A stretch of DNA of 64,000 bases from an uncultured Butyricicoccus sp. (GCA_959018045.1 CAUEJN010000002.1:1-64000); one strand, 5' to 3'; positions 47,851-57,087 are shown, counted from the stretch's first letter. The notes: generated by a model not told the origin, from the letters alone. Numbers and translations: made by a program.

Positions 47851-48732
47851 TCAGACAGAGGGCTTGTCCTCGCACACCGGAGCTTCTTCGGTGGGCTCAG
47901 ATGTCGCCTCGGATGCTTCTCTCGTATCTTCCGCTTCTCCCGTCTTTTTTGTCTGCTTGTCCTGCGCATCGAAGGGCACGAAATCGGTGCCGGCATCCGA
48001 GAACGGGACGAAGATTTCCTCGGGCCGTTCGGGTTCGGACGCGGTGAGCAGGGGTGCGGCCAGATCGGGCCGGCTGGTCTCGATGAAGTTGACCCCGTAG
48101 GACAGCATGCGGCGCAGCTCGTCCGGGTCACTCGAATCGGTGGAGGCCAGGAACAGACCGCAGCGCAGCGCCTCATTGCATAAGGGTTCGGTCAGAGCGT
48201 CGGGCGTACCGCGCACGCCGAACAGACGGAGGTTCTGCACCTCGCGCACGAAGGCGATGGGGTCTTCGGGGGCAGACTGGATGTCGGCCATGATCTGGAG
48301 ATCGGGGTAGCGTGCCGCAAGCCGGCCGGCATCGTACAGGGACAGACCGCAGAAGTAGGCGTTGTTGACGTACTCGGAGTACTTGAGCGACACGCGCACC
48401 TGCGCCGCAGCCTGATGGTGGTGCAGCTCGATGCCCAACCCGCCGCCGGCGGCCTTGGCCAGTTCGAGTGCCTGACCGAAGGATACGATCTTGGGATAGG
48501 CGCGGCGGAGGTCTTCGAAGGTGTGGTCACAGGCCGTCAGCGTGGCCTGTGCCGAATGGTAGCACCCTTCCGAGCAGACCAGGGTGATGCCGTCCTTGGT
48601 CGTGTCCACAGGGAGGACACAGCCGCGTGCACCTGCGGCCGTGCCGGCCATAATGGCTTCCAGGCTGCACGGCTCGAGCCCCATTGCGCCGGGTGCGGAC
48701 AGGATAAAAGAATCACGGTTGGAATAACGCAT
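47851..48732 (-). CDS. Degenerate GDPD-like protein
   Basis: A 293-residue protein with the outline of a glycerophosphodiester phosphodiesterase barrel: GLEPCSLEAIMAGTAAGARG aligns with the usual PENTxxA region, LPVDTTKDGITLVCSEG with DVxLTKDGxxVxxHD, and SYGVNFIETSRPDL with the C-terminal motif. The catalytic HR of HRG, the Glu of PEN, and the HD pair are missing, so it is probably not an active phosphodiesterase. The last 60 residues are low-complexity and acidic (Glu, Asp, Thr). Ribosome site GAGAGGAA. Follows the cyclophilin gene by 34 nt, likely one operon. Confidence 0.7.
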   Translation of the reverse strand: MRYSNRDSFILSAPGAMGLEPCSLEAIMAGTAAGARGCVLPVDTTKDGITLVCSEGCYHSAQATLTACDHTFEDLRRAYPKIVSFGQALELAKAAGGGLGIELHHHQAAAQVRVSLKYSEYVNNAYFCGLSLYDAGRLAARYPDLQIMADIQSAPEDPIAFVREVQNLRLFGVRGTPDALTEPLCNEALRCGLFLASTDSSDPDELRRMLSYGVNFIETSRPDLAAPLLTASEPERPEEIFVPFSDAGTDFVPFDAQDKQTKKTGEAEDTREASEATSEPTEEAPVCEDKPSV

Positions 48733-48766
48733 GGCGGTTCCTCTCAGTCAGACGGATGGGGTCAGC

Positions 48767-49285
48767 TCAGACGGTTTCGGGAGCGGGGTAGGTCTCGCCG
48801 AAGGTGTCGACGGTGACAGAGACCATCTTCTGCTCTGCACGGGGACGGTCATGCCAGTCGCGGGGGGTGTTGACGATCTCGTCGGCAACGTCCATGCCCT
48901 CGACGACCATGCCGAAGGACGCATACTGGCCGTCCAGATGGGGCGCATCGGAAGTCATAATAAAGAACTGGGAGCCAGCGGAATCGGGGTCCATGGTGCG
49001 AGCCATAGACAGGACACCGCGGGTGTGTGCCAGATCGTTCTGGAAGCCGTTGGCCGTGAACTCACCGCGGATGCAGTAGTCGGGGCCGCCCATGCCGGTG
49101 CCCTCGGGGTCGCCGCCCTGGATCATAAAGCCGGGGATAACGCGGTGGAAGATGGTACCGTTATAGAAGCCCTGCTGTGCCAGAGAGATGAAGTTGCGTA
49201 CGGTATTGGGAGCGACTTCGGGGTACAGCTCGGCGATGATCTTTGCGCCGGACTCCATTTCAATCGTAATCATCGGGTTCTTCAT
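48767..49285 (-). CDS. Cyclophilin-type peptidyl-prolyl isomerase
   Basis: A 172-residue cytosolic cyclophilin catalysing proline cis-trans isomerisation. The active-site arginine and neighbours are in GTIFHRVIPGFMIQGGDPEG; the SAGSQFFIM and LDGQYASFGMV blocks complete the pocket. It lacks a signal peptide. Start at MKNPMITIEM, with GGAG 9 nt upstream, in preference to a longer in-frame start without a ribosome site. Likely cotranscribed with the GDPD-like gene. Confidence 0.96.
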   Translation of the reverse strand: MKNPMITIEMESGAKIIAELYPEVAPNTVRNFISLAQQGFYNGTIFHRVIPGFMIQGGDPEGTGMGGPDYCIRGEFTANGFQNDLAHTRGVLSMARTMDPDSAGSQFFIMTSDAPHLDGQYASFGMVVEGMDVADEIVNTPRDWHDRPRAEQKMVSVTVDTFGETYPAPETV

Positions 49286-49460
49286 AGTAAAACACTCCAT
49301 TTCGTGTATTTTGCTGCGTTTCTTCTATTGTAGCAAAGACGCCGGGGTTATACAAGGCGTAACGTGTTAAATTTCAGTGACCCATCCCTTACCCTTTTCG
49401 CTGCATTGTGCCCATTTCTTACAATTTGATTACGATTCTCTTAAAATTTGCAAAAGGTGA

Positions 49461-49490
49461 TTGACAGGGACAGGTGGAATGTGGTAATTT
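49461..49490 (+). promoter_or_regulatory. Promoter of the GT2 gene
   Basis: TTGACA, an 18-bp spacer and TAATTT, about 75 bp before the ATG. Confidence 0.55.
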
Positions 49491-49565
49491 AACTGTACTA
49501 ACACGGCTAATACAGTAATACAGAAAAGAAAAAAAGGATACGAAAGAAAAGGAAGTGATGGATTC

Positions 49566-50855
49566 ATGCTTGCAATCCCGTGGCTCAAAGCAGGAATTTT
49601 TCTCATCAGTATCATCTCGGTACTGTATCTGGTGTACTTTGCACTTTACCTCCCCTATGCGCTGCGTCCGGCGCGCAAGTGGGTCAAGCAGGCGCCGCGC
49701 TGCCGGTTTGCCGTACTGGTCGCCGCACGCAACGAGCAGGCGGTTATCGGCAACCTGGTCGAAACGCTTATGGCGCAAGATTACCCCAAGGAACTGTATG
49801 ACGTGATTGTCATTCCGAATAACTGCACCGACGACACCGCAGGCGAAGCGCACCGCGCTGGCGCACTGATTATGGAATGCACCGAGCCGGTGCGCACCAA
49901 GGGCGACGCACTGCGTCAGATCATTGATAAGCTGATGCAGCAGGATCGCTACGACGCAATCTGCGTCTTTGACGCGGATAATCTGGTAGACCCGGGCTTC
50001 CTCGCAGGCATGAATGACGCATGGTGCGCAGGCGTGCCGGCAGGTCAGGGCTATCGTGATAGTAAGAACCCGCAGGACAGCATGATCTCTGCCTGCTACT
50101 CCATCTACTACTGGATGGTCAACCGCCTGTTCAGCCAGACCCGTGCCCATGTCGGCCTGTCCGCTGTGGTCAACGGCTCGGGCTTCATGGTATCCATGGA
50201 TTGGCTGCGCCGCCACGACGGCTGGCACACCGTTACCCTGACCGAGGACATCGAGTTCACTACCCAGTGCATCTTGGGCGGCGAGCGGGTGGCATGGGTG
50301 CCCGAGGCAAAGACCTATGACGAGCAGCCCATCACCTTCGCACAGTCCTGGAGACAGCGCTGCCGCTGGTCGGTCGGCCTCATCCAGTGCCTGCGCGTGT
50401 ACGGCCCGCGCCTCATCCGTGACCGCCACTGCGCAAATGGTCAGCTGCATGCCCGTCTGGATCAGATTCTGTTCCTCTTCGCACCGATGTTCCAGCTTAT
50501 GTATCTCATCTCCCTCGCAATGACCGGTATTCTGGGCGCATTGCAGATTCACTACGCGGTTGCTCCGTATAGTGACGTGCTCTATGAGCCCCTCATGTCG
50601 CTCGCAATGTCCTTTGTCGGCACCGTCGTCCTGGCAATGGCTGTCATTGTCCTCGAACGTAAACCCCTGCTGAATATGGGTAAGGGCGTTCTGGGCTATT
50701 GGCTGTTCGTCATGAGCTGGATTCCGATTAACATCGTGGCTCTGTGCAACCCGAATCTGGAGTGGAAGGCGATTCCGCATACCCGTAGCCTGCGCATGGA
50801 TCAGATGAAGGATACGGGCGCAATGAAGGGCGTGAAGATGGAGAAGAGCCGCTAA
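49566..50855 (+). CDS. Membrane glycosyltransferase, family 2
   Basis: A 429-residue processive-type GT2. An N-terminal helix (about 5-28) precedes the catalytic domain: VLVAARNEQAVIGNL, the DAD metal site in AICVFDADNLVDPGF, the acceptor base in TLTEDIEFTTQ, and QRCRW (Q-x-x-R-W), which marks polymerising enzymes of the cellulose/hyaluronan/poly-GlcNAc type. Three or four helices follow (about 300-400). It likely makes an exported polysaccharide or glycolipid; the sugar is unknown. Start after AAAGGAAG. No partner genes adjoin it. Confidence 0.93.
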   Translation: MLAIPWLKAGIFLISIISVLYLVYFALYLPYALRPARKWVKQAPRCRFAVLVAARNEQAVIGNLVETLMAQDYPKELYDVIVIPNNCTDDTAGEAHRAGALIMECTEPVRTKGDALRQIIDKLMQQDRYDAICVFDADNLVDPGFLAGMNDAWCAGVPAGQGYRDSKNPQDSMISACYSIYYWMVNRLFSQTRAHVGLSAVVNGSGFMVSMDWLRRHDGWHTVTLTEDIEFTTQCILGGERVAWVPEAKTYDEQPITFAQSWRQRCRWSVGLIQCLRVYGPRLIRDRHCANGQLHARLDQILFLFAPMFQLMYLISLAMTGILGALQIHYAVAPYSDVLYEPLMSLAMSFVGTVVLAMAVIVLERKPLLNMGKGVLGYWLFVMSWIPINIVALCNPNLEWKAIPHTRSLRMDQMKDTGAMKGVKMEKSR

Positions 50856-50870
50856 GAAACGCCTAACCAC

Positions 50871-51335
50871 TGCACCCCTAATTAAAGCTTTCGCCAGCCT
50901 TTCTCGAACCTTGCGGAACCCGAAAAGGCCCCTGTGGGGCGTTTTCCCGCAAGGCTGTGGCCGACTCGTTCGGCCAAGGCCCTAACACGCGGGCACTGTT
51001 GCCCTGAGCCGCCATCCGCAGATGGCGGAACTCCCCTTTTGATTTTCCCGATCTCCCGCGAGGGAAAATCAACTAAAATAAAAAAATAAAAGCGCGTCCG
51101 CAGACGCGCAATCTCTGGAAAGACCAACCAGCCGGTTGGTCTTTCCTTTTTGTTTGTTTGGGTTGATTCCCGGGTCGGACACCGGGAATCAAAGAAGCGT
51201 TTCGAGCCTGCGGGCTCGACCAGGTTCCACCTGGACGGGCCAGCACACTCATATTATCCGCGCACGGCGCGGGAATAAGGATAGTGGCCTACGGGCTGCG
51301 CGGCTGGATCGCGCCGAGCCACAGGCCCGGACCCA
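50871..51335. repeat. Stem-loop mosaic array, copy 14, interrupted twice
   Basis: Between convergent GT2 and DUF624 genes. The canonical start TGCACCCCTAATTAAAGCTT and AGCCTTTCTCGA are broken at about 50908 by about 95 nt of other hairpins (CCTTGCGG...CCGCAAGG, TGGCCGACTCGTTCGGCCA), resuming at CCCTGAGCCG. Later the module CCAGC/CTGCGCGGCTGG is split by 51 nt (51245-51295) containing TTATCCGCGCACGGC. The final 130 bp before the DUF624 stop hold nothing recognisable. Confidence 0.8.
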
Positions 51336-51472
51336 TTCTTGGCGTGCTCTCGTTTCATGGGTGCCGGGCGGCTCGCTCAGCAACCCCCTTTGAAATCAAT
51401 GAAACCTACACAAATAATTTCCTGAAATAAAAGAAATAATCACATGAAATCAGAAAACAAACCCTCGATATT

Positions 51473-52141
51473 TCACTCTTTTTCCGGCGGCAGAACGTGC
51501 TTTTGGATGCCCGACCACGCCAGGAAGCTAGCGATAAAGTTCGGAATCGCGCAGCCGACCAATAAAGTTGCCGGAATGGACAGCGGGAAGAACATAATTT
51601 CCAGCGCAATCAGTGCCAAAATCAGCAGTGCAACCGGAAAACTGTAATAAAGCCGCAGCATAGCCAGTAAAATGGCGTCGCGGACGCAGTCCCAGAACGA
51701 GAGTGTGGTCGAGGTCAGCAGCGGATACAGATACAGCCAGACCATAGTCAGGATGAGCAGCGCAGCGAGGGTAATCAGCCAGATGGCTGAGCCTGCCGGA
51801 TAGAGCACCAGTCCGAGCAGTCCGCCGCCGTACACCAACGCCGTGACCAGACCAAGTACGGTCGAAGCCTTCCAGTTCTCGCGAAAACCGCGCCAATAAT
51901 CGTACCAGACATCGTTCGGGATGTCGCGCACCATGCGCACAGTGACCTTGGTCATCGCACCCATGGCTGCACCGATGGTCACAATCGGGATGCAGGTCAG
52001 CAAAAACAGCACGTTGAGCTTGACCAGCGCCCAGAATTCACGGATAAAGATTTCAAAAAACAGTGCAAGACCGGTTTTTGGCGGGGCATCCTTGTCGATA
52101 CCGGGGCCGGGTTTGACATAATTGGGGGGAAACAGACCCAT
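51473..52141 (-). CDS. DUF624/YesL-family membrane protein
   Basis: A 222-residue membrane protein with five or six helices, of the DUF624 (YesL) family, usually encoded with sugar ABC transporters and glycoside hydrolases in Firmicutes. FWALVKLNVLFLLTCIPIVT and the DYWRGFRENWKAS loop are characteristic. Function unknown. Here it is divergent from a GH4-PfkB-LacI sugar operon, fitting that association. GAAAGGAG precedes the start. Confidence 0.88.
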   Translation of the reverse strand: MGLFPPNYVKPGPGIDKDAPPKTGLALFFEIFIREFWALVKLNVLFLLTCIPIVTIGAAMGAMTKVTVRMVRDIPNDVWYDYWRGFRENWKASTVLGLVTALVYGGGLLGLVLYPAGSAIWLITLAALLILTMVWLYLYPLLTSTTLSFWDCVRDAILLAMLRLYYSFPVALLILALIALEIMFFPLSIPATLLVGCAIPNFIASFLAWSGIQKHVLPPEKE

Positions 52142-52260
52142 GCGGTCGCTCTCCTTTCAGCCGGTGTTTTCTCCATCTTAACACAGGGCTGAGGGCGCGC
52201 GCAAGCCCGGAAGCAGGCCATACATCGTGCACAAGATATTTTTGGAAAATGATTTATTTT

Positions 52261-52290
52261 TTGCACAAAACAAAAAAATTGTGTTATAAT
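52261..52290 (+). promoter_or_regulatory. Distal promoter of the GH4 operon
   Basis: TTGCAC, an 18-bp spacer and TATAAT; it would give a leader of about 255 nt. Confidence 0.6.
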
Positions 52291-52472
52291 CAAAATGGAG
52301 AATTTCAAGCTGACGAAAATGCCCATGCGTATGTGACAAAAACACGTGCGAGCCGTACATCGCGGGGAAAAATGGCGTGTGTTTCCCGCTTTCCGGCTGC
52401 ATTTCCGGCGCGTCCAAAAACAGAATGCTGCTTGTTTCGAAATCCAGAAACAAAAATTATCAGATTCGCCCA

Positions 52473-52520
52473 TTGTACCGGCCTGCATCAGCTGGTATCC
52501 TGTAACATAGAACGAATGTT
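52473..52520 (+). promoter_or_regulatory. Proximal promoter and possible operator of the GH4 operon
   Basis: TTGTAC, a 17-bp spacer and TATCCT (52496-52501), then AACAT-N7-ATGTT (52504-52520) at the expected start of transcription. The LacI protein of the operon is the natural candidate ligand. AAGGAGG follows 30 bp later. Confidence 0.5.
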
Positions 52521-52550
52521 TTCTGTAACACACAAGGAGGCACGAATCTT

Positions 52551-53909
52551 ATGAAGCTGACTGTTATTGGCGGCGGCGGCGTCCGCTCGATGTTCCTGGC
52601 AAAGAGTATCGCCCAGCGCGCCCGTGATCTGCATATTACCGAGCTTGTATTTATGGATACCGACGCGGAGAAGCTGCGCATCTATGGCGGACTTGCCCGC
52701 CACGTGGCGCGTATGCTGAATGCCGATCTGACGTTCACCCTGATGACCGATGCCGATGAAGCGGTACGCGATGCCGATTATATCATCACGACCATCCGTG
52801 TCGGCGGCGACCACACCCGCGTGCGTGACGAGCGCATCGCGCTCGATCTCGGCATTCTGGGTCAGGAAACCACCGGCGCTGCCGGTCTTTCGTTTGCCAT
52901 GCGTTCGGTACCGGCTCTGGCTGGCTACTGCGAGCGCATCAAGCGCCTGTCCAAGCCCACGGTCAAGGTGTTTAACTTCACCAACCCCGCAGGCGTTGTT
53001 TCTCAGGCGCTGCGCGACATGGGCTACGACTTCACCTATGGTATCTGCGACGCACCGAGCGGCATGCTGCATCAGTTTGCCGACCTGTACGGCGTTTCCG
53101 CCGACCGCATCGTGGGCGAGTGCTATGGTCTGAACCACCTGTCTTACTTCCGCTCCATCCAGATCGACGGCAAGGAGCTCATGCCCGAGCTGATCGCGCG
53201 TCCGGATGCTTACGAAAAGACCGACCTGCGCTTCTTTAAGCCCGACCTGATCGAGCACATGGGCTGCGTGCTCAACGAGTACCTGTACTATTTCTATTAC
53301 CGCGAGCAGGCTGTACAGAATATTCTGAACGCCGGTGTGACCCGCGGTGAGGTCATCGAGGACATCAACCGCAGGATGACCGCCGAGCTGTCCACGATGG
53401 ACATTGACGGTGATTTTGAGAGCTGCCTTGCATGCTTTGAGAAGTGGTACGGCAAGCGCGAGGACGCATACATGGCAAACGAGACCGGCGTACGCCGCGA
53501 CAAGCCGTGGAAGTTCGACGTATTCTCGCCCGACGCTGGCGGTTACGCAGGCGTTGCGCTGCGCTTTATCGAGCTGATCGAGTCGGGTAAGACCGGCAGC
53601 ATGATTCTGTGCGCACCCAACCAGGGCGCAATCCCGGGTCTTATGGACGACGACATCGTAGAGATTACCTGCGATATCTCGCGCGAGGGCGCAAAGCCGC
53701 ATAAGGTAGAAAATGCCGATCCGCGCGCACTGGAGCTCATCCGCCGCGTCAAGAGCTACGAGCGACTGGCTGCTAAGGCCATCGTGCACCGCGACCGTCA
53801 GGCTGCAATCGATTGCCTGATGCTGCATCCGCTGGTTAACTCGTACTCGCTGGCGGTCAAGCTGGCAGACGCGTACTTTGAACTCAATGCACCCTTCCTC
53901 GGTGCATAA
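52551..53909 (+). CDS. Family 4 glycoside hydrolase
   Basis: A 452-residue NAD+- and metal-dependent hydrolase of GH4, acting through redox at C3. The Rossmann motif VIGGGGVRSMFL lies at the N terminus, FNFTNPAGVVSQAL and the metal cysteine in GICDAPSGML follow, then the His in CYGLNHLSYFRSI. The pattern is closest to 6-phospho-beta-glucosidases, so a phosphorylated disaccharide is the likely substrate. No PTS genes adjoin. First gene of the sugar operon, with AAGGAGG 10 nt upstream. Confidence 0.93.
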   Translation: MKLTVIGGGGVRSMFLAKSIAQRARDLHITELVFMDTDAEKLRIYGGLARHVARMLNADLTFTLMTDADEAVRDADYIITTIRVGGDHTRVRDERIALDLGILGQETTGAAGLSFAMRSVPALAGYCERIKRLSKPTVKVFNFTNPAGVVSQALRDMGYDFTYGICDAPSGMLHQFADLYGVSADRIVGECYGLNHLSYFRSIQIDGKELMPELIARPDAYEKTDLRFFKPDLIEHMGCVLNEYLYYFYYREQAVQNILNAGVTRGEVIEDINRRMTAELSTMDIDGDFESCLACFEKWYGKREDAYMANETGVRRDKPWKFDVFSPDAGGYAGVALRFIELIESGKTGSMILCAPNQGAIPGLMDDDIVEITCDISREGAKPHKVENADPRALELIRRVKSYERLAAKAIVHRDRQAAIDCLMLHPLVNSYSLAVKLADAYFELNAPFLGA

Positions 53910-53923
53910 AAGGAGGGGCGTTT

Positions 53924-54826
53924 ATGTCTTTTGCCGCAGGCGCAGGCAGTATCAACGTCGATCTGCTGTTTGAGGGGCTGCCGCGCATCCCGAACGAGGG
54001 TGAGGAGCTGTTTGCCCGTGGATTTTCGCTGCAAATGGGCGGCGGCGTCCCGGCGACCCTTCTGAACCTCTCCGGACTGGGCGTTCCCGTGCGCATTCTG
54101 ACCGGACTGGGCGAGGATATGTTTTCCGAGTTTGCCCGCCGTAGGTTTGACGAATTTGGCGCTACGCCCTACAACCTGGCTGAGGGTGAGAGCGGGATTC
54201 CGCTCAACATCACGGCCGCCATCCTGACTCCGAACGACCGTACGTTCGTCTCGTATACCGATGGCCTGAACGCGAGTGCAGACCGTGTGTATGAGGCAGC
54301 CAAGGGAGCGAAGGTCGTAGAGATGGGACGGGACTATCTGCCGGCCTACCGTAAGCTCAAATCCGAGGGCACGATTCTGGTGTTTGACACTGGATGGGAC
54401 GACGATATGAGCCTTGACAGCTACCGGGAGTACCTGGAGCTGGCCGATTATTACACGCCGAACCAGAAGGAAGCCTTGAAGATCACCGGGACGGACAATC
54501 CGTCGGACGCGGCCCAGGTGCTCGAGCAGTTTTTTGACCGTGTGATCGTCAAGCTGGACAAAGACGGCTGCCTGATTCGAGAGAACGGGCGCGAGCGCGT
54601 GATTGCGAACATTCCGGTCGTTCATCGCGACTCGACCGGAGCGGGCGATGCGTTCCTGGCCGGACTGATGTACGGACTGTACCACGATTACAGCTTCGAA
54701 CAGAGCGTGCTGTTCGGCAACATCACGGGCGGAACGTGCGTGACGGCGGTAGGATGCCTGTCTGCACGGCTGACCGAGTCCGAGCTTCTGGAAAAATTCA
54801 AGCAATATCAACATTTGCTCGGGTGA
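53924..54826 (+). CDS. PfkB-family sugar kinase
   Basis: A 300-residue ribokinase-like kinase. GxGD-type N-terminal region GAGSINVDLLFEGLPR, substrate-side GGGVPATLLNLSGLG, and the catalytic C-terminal motif RDSTGAGDAFLAGLMYG with base Asp. It would phosphorylate the monosaccharide released or derived from the GH4 product (inference). AAAGGAGG lies just before the ATG, 14 nt after the GH4 stop. Confidence 0.93.
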   Translation: MSFAAGAGSINVDLLFEGLPRIPNEGEELFARGFSLQMGGGVPATLLNLSGLGVPVRILTGLGEDMFSEFARRRFDEFGATPYNLAEGESGIPLNITAAILTPNDRTFVSYTDGLNASADRVYEAAKGAKVVEMGRDYLPAYRKLKSEGTILVFDTGWDDDMSLDSYREYLELADYYTPNQKEALKITGTDNPSDAAQVLEQFFDRVIVKLDKDGCLIRENGRERVIANIPVVHRDSTGAGDAFLAGLMYGLYHDYSFEQSVLFGNITGGTCVTAVGCLSARLTESELLEKFKQYQHLLG

Positions 54827-54873
54827 TGCACCGGGCGCAGGATTTTAGAAAAGAGAAAGTTGGCATAAAGATT

Positions 54874-55872
54874 ATGACAATACGTGAGTTTGCGAAACTG
54901 TGTGATGTATCCCCCGCGACGGCATCGCGTTTTTTCAGCGGCCGCGGCTCGATCAGTGAGCCGGTGCGCCTGCGCATTGAGCAGATGGCCAAGAAGACCG
55001 GCTATGCACCTCCGGATTCTTTCCGTGGACGCCGCAAGACCAGTGCGCTGATCGTGGTGATCATTCCGAACTTCCGCCAGTGCTTCTTTAATGATATGAT
55101 CGAGCAGCTGCGCACCTACGCCGAGCGTATGGGCAAGCGCCTGCTCATCATGCCCATCGATCAGAGCAACCCGCAGAATACGCTTGCGCTGATCTCGGCA
55201 TGCGAGCCGATGGGCGTCATTCTGCTGCACGAGAGCGTAGACTTCCCGCTTGCGGACGCTCTCAGCCGCCGCAATCTGCCGGTTATTGTCTGCGGCGCAC
55301 TGGCAGCGGGCAGAAGATTCTCTGCGGTACACATCGACGACATGATGGCGGCATACGACGGCACGAACTACCTGATCGGCTTAGGCCACAGCAAGATCGG
55401 CTTCCTGACCGACGCATCCCGCGCGATTTCGTCGGGCTTCCAGCGTCTGACCGGCTGCCGCAAGGCGATGGAGGACGAGCACCGGACGTTCGACGACAGC
55501 TACACCCAGCCGGGCGGTATGACCTACGAGGACGGCTACGAAGGCGTTGCCGCGCTGATCGAGCGTCACCCCGACCTGACCGCGATTTTTGCGTTCAGTG
55601 ACGATCTGGCAGCGGGTGCGATTGCCCGCCTGCGTGAGATGGGCCGCCGCGTACCGGAGGATATTTCTGTACTGGGCTTTGATGATAACTCGATGGCGCG
55701 CCGGTTCTCGCCTGCATTGACCACCGTACATCAGCCGATGGAACAGATTGCACAGAAGACGCTCGAGCGCCTGGCAAATATGCAGGGTGCACACGACGTT
55801 TCTTCGCTGACCATGGCCTGCGAGATTGTGGAGCGTGCGAGCTGCCGCGCACTCGACCCGAGCGAAATGTAA
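54874..55872 (+). CDS. LacI-family regulator
   Basis: A 332-residue repressor. N-terminal helix-turn-helix and hinge ([20 protein letters not shown], then [20 protein letters not shown]), followed by a periplasmic-binding-protein-like effector domain ([48 protein letters not shown]). Third gene of the GH4 operon, 47 bp after pfkB; the ribosome site is weak (GAGAAAG), which would keep levels low. It probably represses its own operon. The effector is unknown. Confidence 0.94.
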   Translation: MTIREFAKLCDVSPATASRFFSGRGSISEPVRLRIEQMAKKTGYAPPDSFRGRRKTSALIVVIIPNFRQCFFNDMIEQLRTYAERMGKRLLIMPIDQSNPQNTLALISACEPMGVILLHESVDFPLADALSRRNLPVIVCGALAAGRRFSAVHIDDMMAAYDGTNYLIGLGHSKIGFLTDASRAISSGFQRLTGCRKAMEDEHRTFDDSYTQPGGMTYEDGYEGVAALIERHPDLTAIFAFSDDLAAGAIARLREMGRRVPEDISVLGFDDNSMARRFSPALTTVHQPMEQIAQKTLERLANMQGAHDVSSLTMACEIVERASCRALDPSEM

Positions 55873-55894
55873 AAATAAGAGAGAAAAGGCTGCA

Positions 55895-55928
55895 GACACG
55901 CGGGATTTTATCCTGCGTGTCTTTTTTT
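55895..55928 (+). terminator. Terminator of the GH4 operon
   Basis: GACACGCGGGA/TCCTGCGTGTC stem with a TTTTA loop and TTTTTTT. Confidence 0.92.
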
Positions 55929-56025
55929 GTCCGTGCGTGGCGGACAAAAAAGAAGAGTGTAAATTTATGGAGTAATATGCACAATTTATGGAAAGTTTAA
56001 TAGTAACTTTTGGACGTGTTCGATA

Positions 56026-56054
56026 TTGCGTTTCCTGTTCGTAAGTAGTATGAT
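56026..56054 (+). promoter_or_regulatory. Promoter of the 32-residue protein gene
   Basis: TTGCGT, a 17-bp spacer and TATGAT, about 45 bp before the ATG. Confidence 0.7.
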
Positions 56055-56103
56055 AGATGCAATGCAAAAAGAGAACGAGAAACAGGATGGGAGGCGTATA
56101 AAT

Positions 56104-56202
56104 ATGGGCATGTTTTTTGACCTGGTGCGCCAGCTGAAGGCCGAGAACGGAAAGCAGTATGTGGAGAACAAACTGCAGGTAAATACAGCAACTCAGCATT
56201 GA
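56104..56202 (+). CDS. Small protein of 32 residues
   Basis: Begins MGMFFDLVRQLKAENGKQYV and ends ENKLQVNTATQH. GGGAGG lies 9 nt before the ATG; the promoter is 50 bp upstream and a terminator 35 bp downstream, so it is a complete isolated transcription unit. The sequence is charged with a short hydrophobic start (MFFDLV), likely an amphipathic helix. No family is recognised. Expression as protein is an inference; a small RNA is the alternative. Confidence 0.65.
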   Translation: MGMFFDLVRQLKAENGKQYVENKLQVNTATQH

Positions 56203-56236
56203 TATGTATGGAATAAAGACGAAAAAAGCGGAAAAG

Positions 56237-56260
56237 CGCGGCCGAGAGGCCGCGTTTTTT
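56237..56260 (+). terminator. Terminator of the 32-residue protein gene
   Basis: CGCGGCC/GGCCGCG stem with a GAGA tetraloop and TTTTTT. Confidence 0.92.
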
Positions 56261-56364
56261 CGTGTCTGCCGAGCGGGAGCAGATTGGGCAAAAGGCGGGA
56301 TGGTTTTTCGTATGGTACTGTGATACAATAATAGCAATACGAAAAAAGAAGGGGTCATGTTTTT

Positions 56365-57087
56365 ATGATAGAGTCACATGGCACGTGGTACCGCAGAGGT
56401 CTGCGCGACGGCGTGCCCATCGGCCTTGGCTATCTGGCCGTATCGTTTACATTGGGCATTGCAGCCAAGGTCAGCGGCATGGGCGCGGGGGACGCGACGC
56501 TCATGAGCCTGCTCAACAATACCTCAGCCGGAGAATTCGCCGCACTGGGCATCATCGCCGCCGGCGCACCGTATTTAGAGATGGCATTCACCCAGCTGGT
56601 CATCAACCTGCGCTATCTGCTTATGTCGTGCGCCCTGAGCCAGAAAATCGCACCGGAAACCCCGATTTGGCAGCGTCTGATGATGGGTTATACGGTCACT
56701 GACGAGATTTTCGCGATTTCCGCCGCCGTTCCCGGTCGATTAGACCCATTTTATTGCCTGGGGGCAATCTCGGTTGCCGCACCCGGCTGGGCGCTCGGTA
56801 CTTGTCTGGGCGTCCTGCTCGGCAATGCCCTGCCCGGTCGTATCGTGTCCGCGTTGTCGGTCGCCCTGTACGGCATGTTCCTCGCCGTCATCCTGCCGCC
56901 TGCGCGTAAAAGTAAGGTCATCGCGGGTGTGGTCGCGGCTTCTATGATCGCAAGCGCCCTCTTTACCTATCTGCCCGTGCTCTCCGGCCTGTCCTCGGGC
57001 ACGCGCATCATCATTTTGACCGTACTCATCGCGGGAGCCGCCGCAATTTTGTTCCCAATCCCGGAGGAAAACGACCATGCAGCCTAA
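56365..57087 (+). CDS. azlC: AzlC-family branched-chain amino-acid exporter subunit
   Basis: A 240-residue membrane protein with about seven helices. RGLRDGVPIGLGYLAVSFTL at the N terminus and INLRYLLMSCALSQ are AzlC signatures. With AzlD it exports branched-chain amino acids; Bacillus AzlCD confers azaleucine resistance. AGAAGGGG precedes the ATG. The stop lies 11 bp inside azlD. Confidence 0.94.
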   Translation: MIESHGTWYRRGLRDGVPIGLGYLAVSFTLGIAAKVSGMGAGDATLMSLLNNTSAGEFAALGIIAAGAPYLEMAFTQLVINLRYLLMSCALSQKIAPETPIWQRLMMGYTVTDEIFAISAAVPGRLDPFYCLGAISVAAPGWALGTCLGVLLGNALPGRIVSALSVALYGMFLAVILPPARKSKVIAGVVAASMIASALFTYLPVLSGLSSGTRIIILTVLIAGAAAILFPIPEENDHAA

